From assembly GCA_947382415.1 (NCBI GenBank), contig CANCYO010000031.1:1-32552 (forward strand): a stretch of 32,552 nucleotides of DNA, given 5' to 3'. Origin of the DNA: an uncultured Lachnospiraceae bacterium. GTDB taxonomy: Bacteria > Bacillota > Clostridia > Lachnospirales > Lachnospiraceae. The notes below the pieces were generated by a model. That model did not search any database and had not been told where the DNA came from. It was given only the letters and a program-made list of their open reading frames with translations. Below are positions 15,094 to 22,874 of this stretch, piece by piece. How positions within the stretch are numbered: position 1 is the stretch's first letter; each line of letters starts with the position of its first letter. A program made the position numbers and the translations under genes.

Positions 15094-15882
15094 ATGAAGA
15101 AATTTTTGGCTTTGACCTGTATGATTGCCTGTATCTTTGGACTGACAGCCTGCGGAAATGATAAGCATTATACGGACTATGAGCAGGATAAGCTGAAAGA
15201 GGCCACTGCTCTGGCGGAGACGCAGTTAATTCCCGCCATTCAGGATGTGCTGAACAATCCCACGGCCGCTGTGCTCTACGAGTACACTCCCGAGGAGGTG
15301 GAGTATATCGTGGCGCAGGTCTATAAGCTCGAGGTAGACGGCAATGCATTTATCAAAGCGCTGGATTCCTTTTCCGCAGCTTATAAGGAGATCGGCGGAA
15401 CCGGTGAGATCACAGGTTCCACGGCAGATATCGACGGTGATCAGATCATCATTAATGTGTCGATAAAAGGTCCTGCGCAGAATGCGCAGGCGGAAGTGGT
15501 GCTCTCCAACGACTTTTTCTTTAAACTGGAGTCGGCGTCTCTCAACAAGACGAGCACTATGGGAGATTTAATGGGTAAGGCGGCGATGAATACGCTGCTT
15601 GGCATGGGTTCCGTGTTCACGGTGCTGATCCTGATCTCACTGATCATATCCAGCTTCAGTCTTATTTCCAAAGTGCAGGCCAGGTCGGCTGACAAAAAGA
15701 GCACTCAGACTGCGGCGGGCAGCGCCGCAGAGACAGCTCCGGTTTCCGCACAGGAAGATGAGGAGCTTGCGGACGATCATGAGCTTGTGGCCGTGATCGC
15801 AGCCGCCATCGCTGCCAGCGAAGGTGCGGCTTCCACAGACGGATTTGTAGTGCGTTCTATCAGAAGACGCAGAGCATATTAA
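15094..15882 (+). CDS. OadG/MmdD-like subunit of a Na+-pumping decarboxylase, fused to a lipoprotein domain
   Basis: Start at ATG 15094, after AAAGGGTG; 262 residues. The first 20 residues are a lipoprotein signal peptide with lipobox LTAC, so the N-terminus should be lipidated and outside. Residues about 25-165 form a predicted extracytoplasmic domain (ELIPAIQDVL-type helices, then DGDQIIINVSIKG strands) not found in classical OadG, which is only about 80 residues. A single membrane helix (FTVLILISLIISSFSLI) follows. The C-terminal tail is an acidic/Ala-rich linker and the OadG-like ending DDHELVAVIAAAIAASEG...VVRSIRRRR. In OadG/MmdD this tail docks the soluble carboxyltransferase onto the membrane pump. 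It lies 16 bases after mmdA and 21 before the biotin carrier. Confidence 0.8.
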   Translation: MKKFLALTCMIACIFGLTACGNDKHYTDYEQDKLKEATALAETQLIPAIQDVLNNPTAAVLYEYTPEEVEYIVAQVYKLEVDGNAFIKALDSFSAAYKEIGGTGEITGSTADIDGDQIIINVSIKGPAQNAQAEVVLSNDFFFKLESASLNKTSTMGDLMGKAAMNTLLGMGSVFTVLILISLIISSFSLISKVQARSADKKSTQTAAGSAAETAPVSAQEDEELADDHELVAVIAAAIAASEGAASTDGFVVRSIRRRRAY

Positions 15883-15903
15883 TGAAAAATGGAGGAATAG
15901 AAA

Positions 15904-16278
15904 ATGAAAAATTATACCATTACCGTAAATGGCAACGTATATGATGTGACAGTGGAAGAGGGGGCATCCACAGGCGCTCCCGTGGCAGCCAAGGCTCCCG
16001 CAGCTCCCAAGTCCGCACCCAAGGCGGCTCCGGCAGCAGCGCCCAGGGCGGCAGGCGGCGCAGGCAGCGTGAAGATCGAGGCAGGTGCAGCAGGCAAGGT
16101 GTTCAAGCTGGAGGCAAGTGTCGGTCAGGCAGTGAAGACCGGCGATACAGTGGTGATCCTTGAGGCGATGAAGATGGAGATTCCTGTTGTCGCTCCCCAG
16201 GACGGTACCGTTGCAAGCATTGATGTTGCAGTTGGCGATTCTGTTGAGGCCGGTGCGCTTCTGGCGACCATGAACTAA
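15904..16278 (+). CDS. mmdC: Biotin carrier subunit (1.3S / MmdC type)
   Basis: A 124-residue protein starting at ATG 15904 after GGAGG. A short N-terminal strand segment (KNYTITVNGNVYDVTVEE) is followed by a flexible Ala/Pro/Lys-rich linker (about 22-52). The biotinyl domain (54-124) has the canonical EAMKME motif; the biotinylated lysine is K90, 34 residues from the C-terminus as usual. The biotin arm carries CO2 between the carboxyltransferase active site and either the Na+ pump OadB or the 5S-type subunit. A biotin protein ligase must be supplied from elsewhere. Codons are strongly G/C-ending. Confidence 0.95.
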   Translation: MKNYTITVNGNVYDVTVEEGASTGAPVAAKAPAAPKSAPKAAPAAAPRAAGGAGSVKIEAGAAGKVFKLEASVGQAVKTGDTVVILEAMKMEIPVVAPQDGTVASIDVAVGDSVEAGALLATMN

Positions 16279-16357
16279 GGGCCGGAATCTATCAGACTTG
16301 GCATCGCTTTTTGCCACCGGCGACGAGCGGTGCATAAAAACAACAGGAGGTCAACAA

Positions 16358-17509
16358 ATGGAATATATAGGTAATACGCTTAATAATCTGATTCATCAGA
16401 CCGCCTTCTTTAATCTGACATGGGGCAATTATGTCATGATTGCGGTGGCGTGCGTTTTCCTTTATCTGGCTATCCGGCATGGGTTTGAGCCTCTGCTCCT
16501 GACGCCCATTGCGTTCGGTATGCTGTTAGTAAATATCTACCCCGATATCATGATGACGCCTGAGGCGTCGGCTAATGGTGTCGGAGGTCTGCTTCACTAT
16601 TTTTATATTTTGGATGAGTGGGCGATCCTGCCCTCGCTGATCTTTATGGGCGTGGGCGCTATGACGGACTTCGGACCGCTGATCGCCAATCCCAAGAGCT
16701 TCCTTCTGGGCGCTGCCGCACAGTTCGGTATCTTTGCCGCATACTTTGGGGCTATCGGAATGGGATTTAACGACATGGCGGCTGCTGCGATTTCCATCAT
16801 CGGCGGCGCGGACGGTCCTACCTCCATCTTCCTGGCCAGCAAGCTGGGACAGACTGCTATCATGGGACCTATCGCTGTGGCGGCTTACTCATATATGTCG
16901 CTGGTACCCATTATCCAGCCGCCTATCATGAAGCTGCTCACCACGGAGAAAACCCGTAAGATCAAGATGGGTCAGCTCCGTCCCGTGTCCAAGCTGGAGA
17001 AGATTCTCTTTCCCATCGTTGTTACTATCGTGGTAGGACTGATTCTTCCCACCACGGTTCCTTTGGTAGGAATGCTCATGCTGGGTAATCTCTTCAGAGA
17101 GTCCGGCGTGGTGAGACAGCTCCAGGAGACCGCTTCCAATGCCCTGATGTATATCGTTGTTATCATGCTGGGAACATCCGTGGGCGCTACCACCAGCGCA
17201 GAGGCATTCCTGAACTGGGACACCCTGAAGATCGTGCTGCTGGGTCTGATCGCATTTATGTTTGGTACCGCTGCGGGTGTCGTGTTCGGCAATATCATGT
17301 GCAAGCTCACCAAGGGCAAGATCAATCCGCTGATCGGTTCCGCGGGCGTGTCCGCAGTGCCCATGGCGGCCCGTGTATCTCAGAAGGTGGGAGCGGAGGC
17401 CGATCCCACCAACTTCCTGCTCATGCATGCCATGGGGCCCAATGTGGCAGGCGTTATCGGCACGGCGGTGGCAGCCGGCACCTTCATGGCAATCTTCGGT
17501 GTGTTTTAA
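16358..17509 (+). CDS. oadB: Sodium ion-translocating decarboxylase subunit beta
   Basis: ATG 16358 follows AGGAGG at 7 bases. The product is 383 residues with about nine membrane helices. The re-entrant motif SIIGGADGPTSIFLA around residue 147-160 holds the conserved Asp (D152) that matches the Na+- and H+-binding Asp of Klebsiella OadB. The second conserved block, LIGSAGVSAVPMAARV, lies near the C-terminus. OadB/MmdB/GcdB decarboxylates carboxybiotin and exports Na+ with consumption of a periplasmic proton. The length is near that of MmdB/GcdB. It proves that the operon includes the pump rather than only soluble transcarboxylase parts. Confidence 0.95.
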   Translation: MEYIGNTLNNLIHQTAFFNLTWGNYVMIAVACVFLYLAIRHGFEPLLLTPIAFGMLLVNIYPDIMMTPEASANGVGGLLHYFYILDEWAILPSLIFMGVGAMTDFGPLIANPKSFLLGAAAQFGIFAAYFGAIGMGFNDMAAAAISIIGGADGPTSIFLASKLGQTAIMGPIAVAAYSYMSLVPIIQPPIMKLLTTEKTRKIKMGQLRPVSKLEKILFPIVVTIVVGLILPTTVPLVGMLMLGNLFRESGVVRQLQETASNALMYIVVIMLGTSVGATTSAEAFLNWDTLKIVLLGLIAFMFGTAAGVVFGNIMCKLTKGKINPLIGSAGVSAVPMAARVSQKVGAEADPTNFLLMHAMGPNVAGVIGTAVAAGTFMAIFGVF

Positions 17510-17590
17510 GCTGTAAGGCGGGCCGGGAGGCTTACGCTTTGCAGATTTAATTGTCCGGTAAACAAAATATAAAATGGAGGAATTTCGTAA

Positions 17591-19018
17591 ATGTCAGAAC
17601 AAGCTAAGAAACCGATTAAAATTACGGAAACCATACTGCGCGACGCGCACCAGTCTCTGATTGCTACCAGAATGCCCACCGAGCTGATGCTTCCCATCGT
17701 TGACAAGATGGATAAGGTCGGCTATCACTCCGTGGAGTGCTGGGGCGGCGCTACCTTCGACGCATCCCTGCGCTTCCTGAAGGAAGATCCCTGGGACAGA
17801 CTGAGAAAGCTGCGCGACGGCTTCAAGAATACCAAACTGCAGATGCTGTTCCGCGGACAGAATATTCTGGGTTACAGACCTTATGCCGATGACGTAGTGG
17901 AGTATTTCGTACAGAAGTCCATCTCCAACGGAATCGATGTGATCCGTATTTTTGACTGTCTGAATGACCTGCGCAATCTGCAGGCCGCTGTGGATGCCAC
18001 AAACAAATTCAAAGTGCAGGAGGGACGCGGACATGCACAGGTTGCCCTCTCCTACACACTGGGCGATGCCTATACCTTAGAGTACTGGACCGACATGGCC
18101 AGAAAGATCGAGGAGATGGGTGCTGATTCCATCTGTATCAAGGATATGGCAGGCCTTTTGGTTCCCTATAAGGCAACGGAGATGATCTCTGCCATGAAGA
18201 GCGCCACCAAACTGCCCATTCAGCTCCATACCCACTATACTTCCGGTGTGGCAGGCATGACTTATCTGAAGGCTGTGGAGGCCGGTGTGGATGTGATCGA
18301 CACCGCCATGAGTCCTTTCGCCATGGGTACGTCCCAGCCCGCTACGGAAGTGATGGTAGAGACATTCAAGGGCACGCCGTACGATACGGGCTTCGATCAG
18401 AATCTGTTGGCCGAGATCGCAGATTACTTCCGTCCCTACAGAGACGAGTGTCTTGCGAACGGTCTGCTCAATCCCAAGGTTATGGGCGTTGATATCAAGA
18501 CTCTGCTTTATCAGGTTCCCGGCGGTATGCTCTCCAACATGGTGAGCCAGCTCAAGGAGCAGAATGCAGAGGACAGATACTATGATGTGCTGCAGGAGAT
18601 TCCCCGGGTGCGCAAGGATCTGGGCGAGCCCCCTCTGGTTACGCCTTCCTCACAGATTGTGGGAACACAGGCGGTATTCAACGTGTTGATGGGCGAGCGC
18701 TACAAGATGGCCACCAAGGAGACCAAGGCAGTGCTGCGCGGCGAGTATGGACAGACCGTAAAGCCCATGAGCCAGGAGGTTATCGACAAGGTTATTCCCG
18801 GAGAGGAGAGGATTACCTGCCGTTATGCCGATATGATCGAGAACGAGCTGGATAAGCTCGAGGGAGAGATGGCAGAGTGGAAACAGCAGGACGAGGATGT
18901 ATTGTCCTATGCGCTGTTCCCTCAGGTTGCCACCGATTTCTTCAAATACCGTCAGGCACAGCAGCAGAAGGTTGACATGACCCAGGCTGACACCAAAAAC
19001 GGCGCTTATCCGATATAA
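17591..19018 (+). CDS. oadA: Pyruvate/oxaloacetate carboxyltransferase subunit (5S / OadA type, no biotin domain)
   Basis: A 475-residue TIM-barrel carboxyltransferase starting at ATG 17591 after GGAGG. The family motifs are TETILRDAHQSLIATR (D18), LFRGQN (87-91), CIKDMAG with K184, and LHTHYTSG with metal ligands H213 and H215. The DxH...HxH set binds a divalent metal, and K184 is the lysine carboxylated in transcarboxylase 5S. The C-terminal helical domain (about 300-465) is kept, but there is no biotinyl domain, so it must use the separate carrier upstream. It would load CO2 onto or from pyruvate/oxaloacetate. Its place in the same operon as a 12S-type subunit and OadB is unusual. The operon ends at a strong terminator 37 bases downstream. 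Confidence 0.93.
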   Translation: MSEQAKKPIKITETILRDAHQSLIATRMPTELMLPIVDKMDKVGYHSVECWGGATFDASLRFLKEDPWDRLRKLRDGFKNTKLQMLFRGQNILGYRPYADDVVEYFVQKSISNGIDVIRIFDCLNDLRNLQAAVDATNKFKVQEGRGHAQVALSYTLGDAYTLEYWTDMARKIEEMGADSICIKDMAGLLVPYKATEMISAMKSATKLPIQLHTHYTSGVAGMTYLKAVEAGVDVIDTAMSPFAMGTSQPATEVMVETFKGTPYDTGFDQNLLAEIADYFRPYRDECLANGLLNPKVMGVDIKTLLYQVPGGMLSNMVSQLKEQNAEDRYYDVLQEIPRVRKDLGEPPLVTPSSQIVGTQAVFNVLMGERYKMATKETKAVLRGEYGQTVKPMSQEVIDKVIPGEERITCRYADMIENELDKLEGEMAEWKQQDEDVLSYALFPQVATDFFKYRQAQQQKVDMTQADTKNGAYPI

Positions 19019-19054
19019 TCAAAGAGATTAGCGTATATAGTGTATATATTATGG

Positions 19055-19104
19055 AAAGAGCGCCGCACTGGCTGAAAAGATATATCTGGTGCGGCGCTCT
19101 TTTC
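19055..19104 (+). terminator. Strong terminator of the decarboxylase operon
   Basis: AAAGAGCGCCGCAC (19055-19068) and GTGCGGCGCTCTTT (19089-19102) form a perfect 14-bp stem ending in a T-run. The symmetry would let it act in both directions. Confidence 0.93.
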
Positions 19105-19199
19105 GTTATGAATACGACGGAATCAGATTTGTGCTGGGAAAGTTGAATTATTAAAATTGTAAAGTAATAAAAAGCATGTGAAAAACAGTAAAAACTTAA

Positions 19200-19228
19200 T
19201 TGACAATCAACGGGAGGAGTGATATGCT
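19200..19228 (+). promoter_or_regulatory. Promoter of the AT-rich two-gene unit
   Basis: TTGACA at 19200-19205, 17 bases, TATGCT at 19223-19228. It lies in an AT-rich stretch between the operon terminator and the secreted NlpC/P60-like gene. Confidence 0.6.
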
Positions 19229-19272
19229 AATATTGTGATTAGAATTAATAATATAGAAAAGGGAAAAAGAAA

Positions 19273-20442
19273 ATGAAAAAGATACGAAAAATGATTTTAG
19301 TATCGGTAATACTGTCTTGCATTATGTGTGTGGGATGTGTTGTACCAGCTTTTGCAAAGGCTTTGGATGATGAAAGTCAAAATAATGATGAATATGTTGG
19401 CAGCAAAGATTTTTGGGATATATACAGAGGAACTACTGCAAGAAATTTTGTAACAGATAGTTCGGTAATATATCCGGAAGATAATGTAAGCCAGGTAAAA
19501 ACATCAAGCAATGAAGTAGGAGATATATTATTAGAAACATCTCATATAGAGCTGGAAGAGACAGGAAGAGTATGCTTTGTGGATCCTATAGCTGTATATA
19601 CGGATGGGAGTTATAAGAATATAGCAAATGTGGCTGATTGGAATACATCGAATGAAGATATAGTATCAATATATAATGGCCAGCTTATTGCAAACCAGTC
19701 AGGTGAGGCTTTCGTTACACTTACATATCAGGGAATTACAAAAAATATTTCTGTATCTGTATTAAATACAGTAAATCCGGCAGAAATAGTAGAAGCTTTA
19801 AATAATACAGCTTATGTTGATACGATTAGCCTGTCTGCATCAGACAGAGCTGAAATTGTTTCAACAGCTAAATCAATGGTTGAAATGACATGGACACCGT
19901 CGCAAGACCTAACCGGATGGAAAGGATCAAAATTTTCTGCGGGAGTGAAAGTTACTGGAATGCCATACTCACAGACTCCTAATCAAAAGAATAAAAGTGG
20001 ATTTCTGGCCAGTATGTCAGCAAGCGATTTCTATTCAGTTTATATAGATGGGGAAAACAGGAGTATGCCAAGGTATGGTAATGACTGCTCTGGGTTTGTG
20101 TCATTTTCATGGGGAATATCACGAACAACTACACAAGGGTTTTTAAAAGGCATTCTTGACGGAACTTATTCGGCAGTTGGAAATACCGGATACCGTATAC
20201 GAAAGGATAGTGATAATAAATACAGAATCTATAGTTATGATGATGTTACAATGAAGGAAGGTTTTGTGCAAATGTCTAAGGGAGATGCATTGGTGCAATA
20301 TGGGCATACCTTCCTGGTGGCGGCAAATTCGGCAGGTTATGAAGTAGTTTATGTGTATGAGCAGACCCCCCAAAAAGCCAGATACACATCCTATACTTAT
20401 GATACCTTGACAGATGGATATTATGTTCCATTTACTAAGTAG
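19273..20442 (+). CDS. Secreted protein with Ig-like (BIG2-type) and NlpC/P60-like domains
   Basis: A 389-residue protein. A signal peptide covers about 1-29 (cleavage near AFA/KA). Residues about 90-165 read as a bacterial Ig-like domain (DPIAVYTDGSYKNIANVADWNTSNEDIVSI, GEAFVTLTYQG). The C-terminal region holds GNDCSGFVSFSWGI with Cys272 and YGHTFLVAANSAGYEVVYVYEQTP with His345. This Cys...His pattern is that of NlpC/P60-type cysteine hydrolases, which cut peptidoglycan stem peptides. The substrate is not proven, and the region between Ig-like and Cys motifs (170-260) is unlike anything I recognise. Codon use is clearly more AT-rich than the neighbouring operon, a sign of acquisition. The lipoprotein gene that follows starts 4 bases after its stop. 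Confidence 0.7.
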   Translation: MKKIRKMILVSVILSCIMCVGCVVPAFAKALDDESQNNDEYVGSKDFWDIYRGTTARNFVTDSSVIYPEDNVSQVKTSSNEVGDILLETSHIELEETGRVCFVDPIAVYTDGSYKNIANVADWNTSNEDIVSIYNGQLIANQSGEAFVTLTYQGITKNISVSVLNTVNPAEIVEALNNTAYVDTISLSASDRAEIVSTAKSMVEMTWTPSQDLTGWKGSKFSAGVKVTGMPYSQTPNQKNKSGFLASMSASDFYSVYIDGENRSMPRYGNDCSGFVSFSWGISRTTTQGFLKGILDGTYSAVGNTGYRIRKDSDNKYRIYSYDDVTMKEGFVQMSKGDALVQYGHTFLVAANSAGYEVVYVYEQTPQKARYTSYTYDTLTDGYYVPFTK

Positions 20443-20446
20443 CCGA

Positions 20447-20977
20447 ATGAAAAGCGGGAAGGGCATATTGTCTTTGGGGGGGCTTTTGGTTTTACTGATG
20501 GCAGGCTGTGGCAATGTGGAAGCTGATACAGATCATGCTTCTTCGATGGAAAAATATGTCTATGAGTATTCGGATAAGCCTGGAGTAGAGAGGACGCTTT
20601 CGATAGATTATTATGATGAATTTACATATTACACAGAAGAGTACTATGGTCCAACATTTGAGAGCGAAGGCTCTCCTGACTGGGGAATCTACATTTCATT
20701 TTTAGGTGAAAAAGACTTCAACTCAGATTATCTGTATTTTTACAGATGTTTTGGAAAAGGTTATCAGATTTATGAAGAATATGCAGATGAATATAAAGAG
20801 GTGGTTCAGGCAGGGGATTATAAGGTAGTGTTGGTATATACTGAAGATGGAATAGTAGGCTACAGTTCAATGGGGACCGAATGGGGTCAAGGCATTTTGA
20901 TGGAGATAAGCAATGAACGATGGGAAGAATTGTCAGATACGATTATGGAGATCATTGCTTCTGCGGAATATAATTAG
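20447..20977 (+). CDS. Small lipoprotein, function unknown
   Basis: The preferred start is ATG 20447 (MKSGKGILSL), which gives a clean lipoprotein signal peptide with lipobox LMAGC at about residues 16-20 and 176 residues in total. Earlier in-frame ATGs (20414, 20423) would overlap the upstream gene and spoil the signal. No ribosome site is evident, so translation is probably coupled to the preceding stop at 20440-20442. The mature protein is acidic and Tyr-rich (YYDEFTYYTEEYYGP). No domain is recognised. Its tight coupling to the secreted Cys-hydrolase suggests a joint function, for instance anchoring, modulation or immunity, but nothing in the sequence decides between these. A strong terminator follows. 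Confidence 0.75.
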   Translation: MKSGKGILSLGGLLVLLMAGCGNVEADTDHASSMEKYVYEYSDKPGVERTLSIDYYDEFTYYTEEYYGPTFESEGSPDWGIYISFLGEKDFNSDYLYFYRCFGKGYQIYEEYADEYKEVVQAGDYKVVLVYTEDGIVGYSSMGTEWGQGILMEISNERWEELSDTIMEIIASAEYN

Positions 20978-20982
20978 CATAT

Positions 20983-21012
20983 ACAGGCCGTAAGAGCGAT
21001 CTTGCGGCCTGT
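20983..21012 (+). terminator. Terminator with GCGA tetraloop
   Basis: ACAGGCCGTAAGA (20983-20995) pairs with TCTTGCGGCCTGT (21000-21012), one G-U pair, around the stable loop GCGA. The T stretch is weak. A separate 16-bp palindrome, GCCCGCCATGGCGGGC, follows at 21019-21034 and could help to terminate the convergent leftward gene. Confidence 0.75.
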
Positions 21013-21056
21013 GTGTTTGCCCGCCATGGCGGGCTCTGACTTAAAATAAAGTTTTC

Positions 21057-22028
21057 TTATTTGATTGAAGAGGTCTTTTCCTCTGTCAGATCGGAGAGCG
21101 GCATAAAGCTGTATCCCATGTCTTCCCAGGCTGTGAGAAGTTCGTCCAGAATCTCGCCGTTGGTCTGGGAAGTGTTGTGCAGAAGAACCACGGCTCCCGG
21201 GTGGATTCGTGCAGTCAGTTTTTCCAGCGCCTCTTTATGGCCGGGCTGATGATCGGCGTCCCAGTCCACATAGGCAAGGCTCCAGAGGATGGTGCTGTAC
21301 CCCAGCTCCTGGGCCATCTCCAGATTCGTGATGCCGCATTTTCCCTCGGGAGGGCGATAGTACATGGCGAGCTGTTCTCCTGTGATCTGTGTATACAATT
21401 CCGCCACATCATCCATCTCTTTTTGGAAGGCAGACAGATCCGGCAGAGTGTTGACATCGGGATGATGGTAAGTGTGGCTGCCCACCGTGTGTCCATCTTC
21501 TGCCATGCGTTTTACCAGATCGGGTTCGGTCTCCAGATAATGGCCCACCACAAAGAAAGTAGCAGGGGCGTCGTGCTTTTTCAGGGCATCCAGAATCGGT
21601 TCCGTGTTGCCGTTTTCATATCCGCAGTCAAAGGTCAGGTAAATCACATTCTCGTCTGCGTTCCCCATAAAATAGGCGTCGTATTGTTTCAGTTCTTCAG
21701 GGGAGGCGTTTCCGGCAGGCTGTGTCCCCGATTCTCCGAAACTCAATCCCCATCCCAGCGCCTCGGGAGTCAGCTTATCAACAAAAGGTTCCGCGGATTC
21801 TGATTCCGTCTCTGACGGCGTTTCCGATTCGGAGTTGATGCCTGCGTCGGGCGAGGAGACGTCTGCGGCTGTATTTTCAGGCAGCGTCTGCGGATTCTGT
21901 GATTCGGGGAGCTCCGGCGTGGCATAATCTGAGCTTTGGTCCACACTGTCTCTGACGCTGCATCCGGCCAGAGTGCCCGCAAAAATAGCCGCAGTGATCA
22001 GTGACAGGGCGATAACTGTTTTTTTCAT
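21057..22028 (-). CDS. pdaA: PdaA-like polysaccharide deacetylase lipoprotein
   Basis: The start chosen is ATG 22028, with AGGAGAG upstream; an in-frame ATG at 22100 lies before that site. The product is 323 residues. The signal peptide ends in lipobox LAGC (C23). A Ser/Glu/Pro-rich linker runs to about residue 85. From residue 90 the protein follows Bacillus PdaA closely: LGWGLSFGES, DAYFMGNADENVIYLTFDCGYENG, then SHTYHHPDVNT. The NodB metal set is D134, H185, H189; RPPEG (225-229) and LLH (282-284) complete the site. PdaA removes the acetyl group from muramic acid as the step toward muramic delta-lactam in spore cortex, which supports a spore-forming host. The TFDCG variant has Cys where Bacillus has Asn. 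Lipidation is unusual compared with Bacillus PdaA. Confidence 0.85.
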   Translation of the reverse strand: MKKTVIALSLITAAIFAGTLAGCSVRDSVDQSSDYATPELPESQNPQTLPENTAADVSSPDAGINSESETPSETESESAEPFVDKLTPEALGWGLSFGESGTQPAGNASPEELKQYDAYFMGNADENVIYLTFDCGYENGNTEPILDALKKHDAPATFFVVGHYLETEPDLVKRMAEDGHTVGSHTYHHPDVNTLPDLSAFQKEMDDVAELYTQITGEQLAMYYRPPEGKCGITNLEMAQELGYSTILWSLAYVDWDADHQPGHKEALEKLTARIHPGAVVLLHNTSQTNGEILDELLTAWEDMGYSFMPLSDLTEEKTSSIK

Positions 22029-22075
22029 AAGTATCTTCTCTCCTGCATGAATAGTATTGCCCAGAGGGCTTATAT

Positions 22076-22089
22076 ACAGGATATCCTGT
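22076..22089. promoter_or_regulatory. Perfect 14-bp palindrome upstream of the PdaA-like gene
   Basis: ACAGGATATCCTGT lies 48 bases upstream of the ATG at 22028, in the gap between the prenyltransferase and deacetylase genes. It is a candidate operator; no protein is assigned. Confidence 0.35.
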
Positions 22090-22146
22090 TCATGCATCAT
22101 TCAAGATACAAAATTGCATCAAAATTAGATCATTTGCCGTAATTGT

Positions 22147-22761
22147 TCAGCCTCCCAGCGTGATATCCTGTTTTTGATACCATTGCAACGCGTCCAGGAA
22201 TTGTTTCTCCTTAAAATCCGGCCACAGATCCTCTACAATATAAAAATCCGAATACACTGTCTGGAGCGGCAAAAAACCTGACAGCCTGCGCATTCCGCCC
22301 CAGCGTATGACCAAGTCGATCCTCGGGATGTCCCGAGATGCCCAGCCGTTTTTCATATCCCATTCCCAGCCGTAATTTACGAGAAAATTCACAGTGGTCT
22401 GCCCATTTGACGATTGTCCCCGCTCGGTGTTTACATAGGGAAGAAGCTGGGGCGGAAAGCAGGCGGATTTGGTGTTGCCGATGACACGCAGTCTGGCGTT
22501 TTCGTGCTCGATCATCTGTACGGCCTGCACACAGGCGCTGGAAAAGGCGTGAACCTGCTCCTTTGGGCGTTTGCAGTTGTCCACGGTAAAACCATAATAG
22601 GTCAATTCCGGGATGCCGCATTTCTGTGCCAGACGCAGTAACTGCAGGCCCGGAGTTAAGCCATAAACATAGCCTTCTTCTTTCTGAAATCCCTTTCCCT
22701 TTGCCCAGCGCCGGTTTCCGTCCGGGATAATGCCAATGTGCTTTGGAATGTGTTTCGTCAT
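22147..22761 (-). CDS. Short, divergent cis-prenyltransferase (undecaprenyl diphosphate synthase family)
   Basis: ATG 22761 has GGAGG directly upstream and is preferred to the two upstream in-frame starts. The protein has 204 residues, compared with about 240-250 for housekeeping UppS. Family motifs are clear: HIGIIPDGNRRWAK (D14, N16, R18), YYGFTVDNCKRPKEQ, and DLVIRWGGMRRLSGFLPLQTVYSDFY. In the last motif the usual RTSGE becomes RWGGM, so the glutamate that helps to bind Mg2+-diphosphate in E. coli UppS is replaced by Met. The Trp of SENWxRP is Cys. These changes suggest an altered substrate or chain length, or a non-catalytic paralog, rather than the essential undecaprenyl synthase. It lies between the sensor kinase and the PdaA-like gene, all leftward. 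Confidence 0.8.
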   Translation of the reverse strand: MTKHIPKHIGIIPDGNRRWAKGKGFQKEEGYVYGLTPGLQLLRLAQKCGIPELTYYGFTVDNCKRPKEQVHAFSSACVQAVQMIEHENARLRVIGNTKSACFPPQLLPYVNTERGQSSNGQTTVNFLVNYGWEWDMKNGWASRDIPRIDLVIRWGGMRRLSGFLPLQTVYSDFYIVEDLWPDFKEKQFLDALQWYQKQDITLGG

Positions 22762-22780
22762 AATTTCCTCCATAATCATG

Positions 22781-22807
22781 CAGGGGCTGCCGATTCAGGG
22801 GCTGCCG
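22781..22807. repeat. 12-bp direct repeat upstream of the prenyltransferase
   Basis: CAGGGGCTGCCG occurs at 22781-22792 and 22796-22807, a 15-bp period, within 20 bases of the prenyltransferase start. It is probably a small tandem duplication. A regulatory role is possible but unsupported. Confidence 0.6.
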
Positions 22808-22874
22808 GTCTTTTGAGTTACCCGCTTTTTAACGATAACATGGACAGTTTTTTTAAAATTATGCAGGAAGCCGT

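Noticed and set aside
19211..19238. GGGAGGAG followed by ATG and four codons (leader peptide)
   Set aside because: The site overlaps the promoter itself; the ATG at 19224 lies in the -10 box and would not be transcribed.
21019..21034. 16-bp palindrome as a restriction or recombination site
   Set aside because: Short, isolated, and adequately explained as a secondary structure at converging gene ends.
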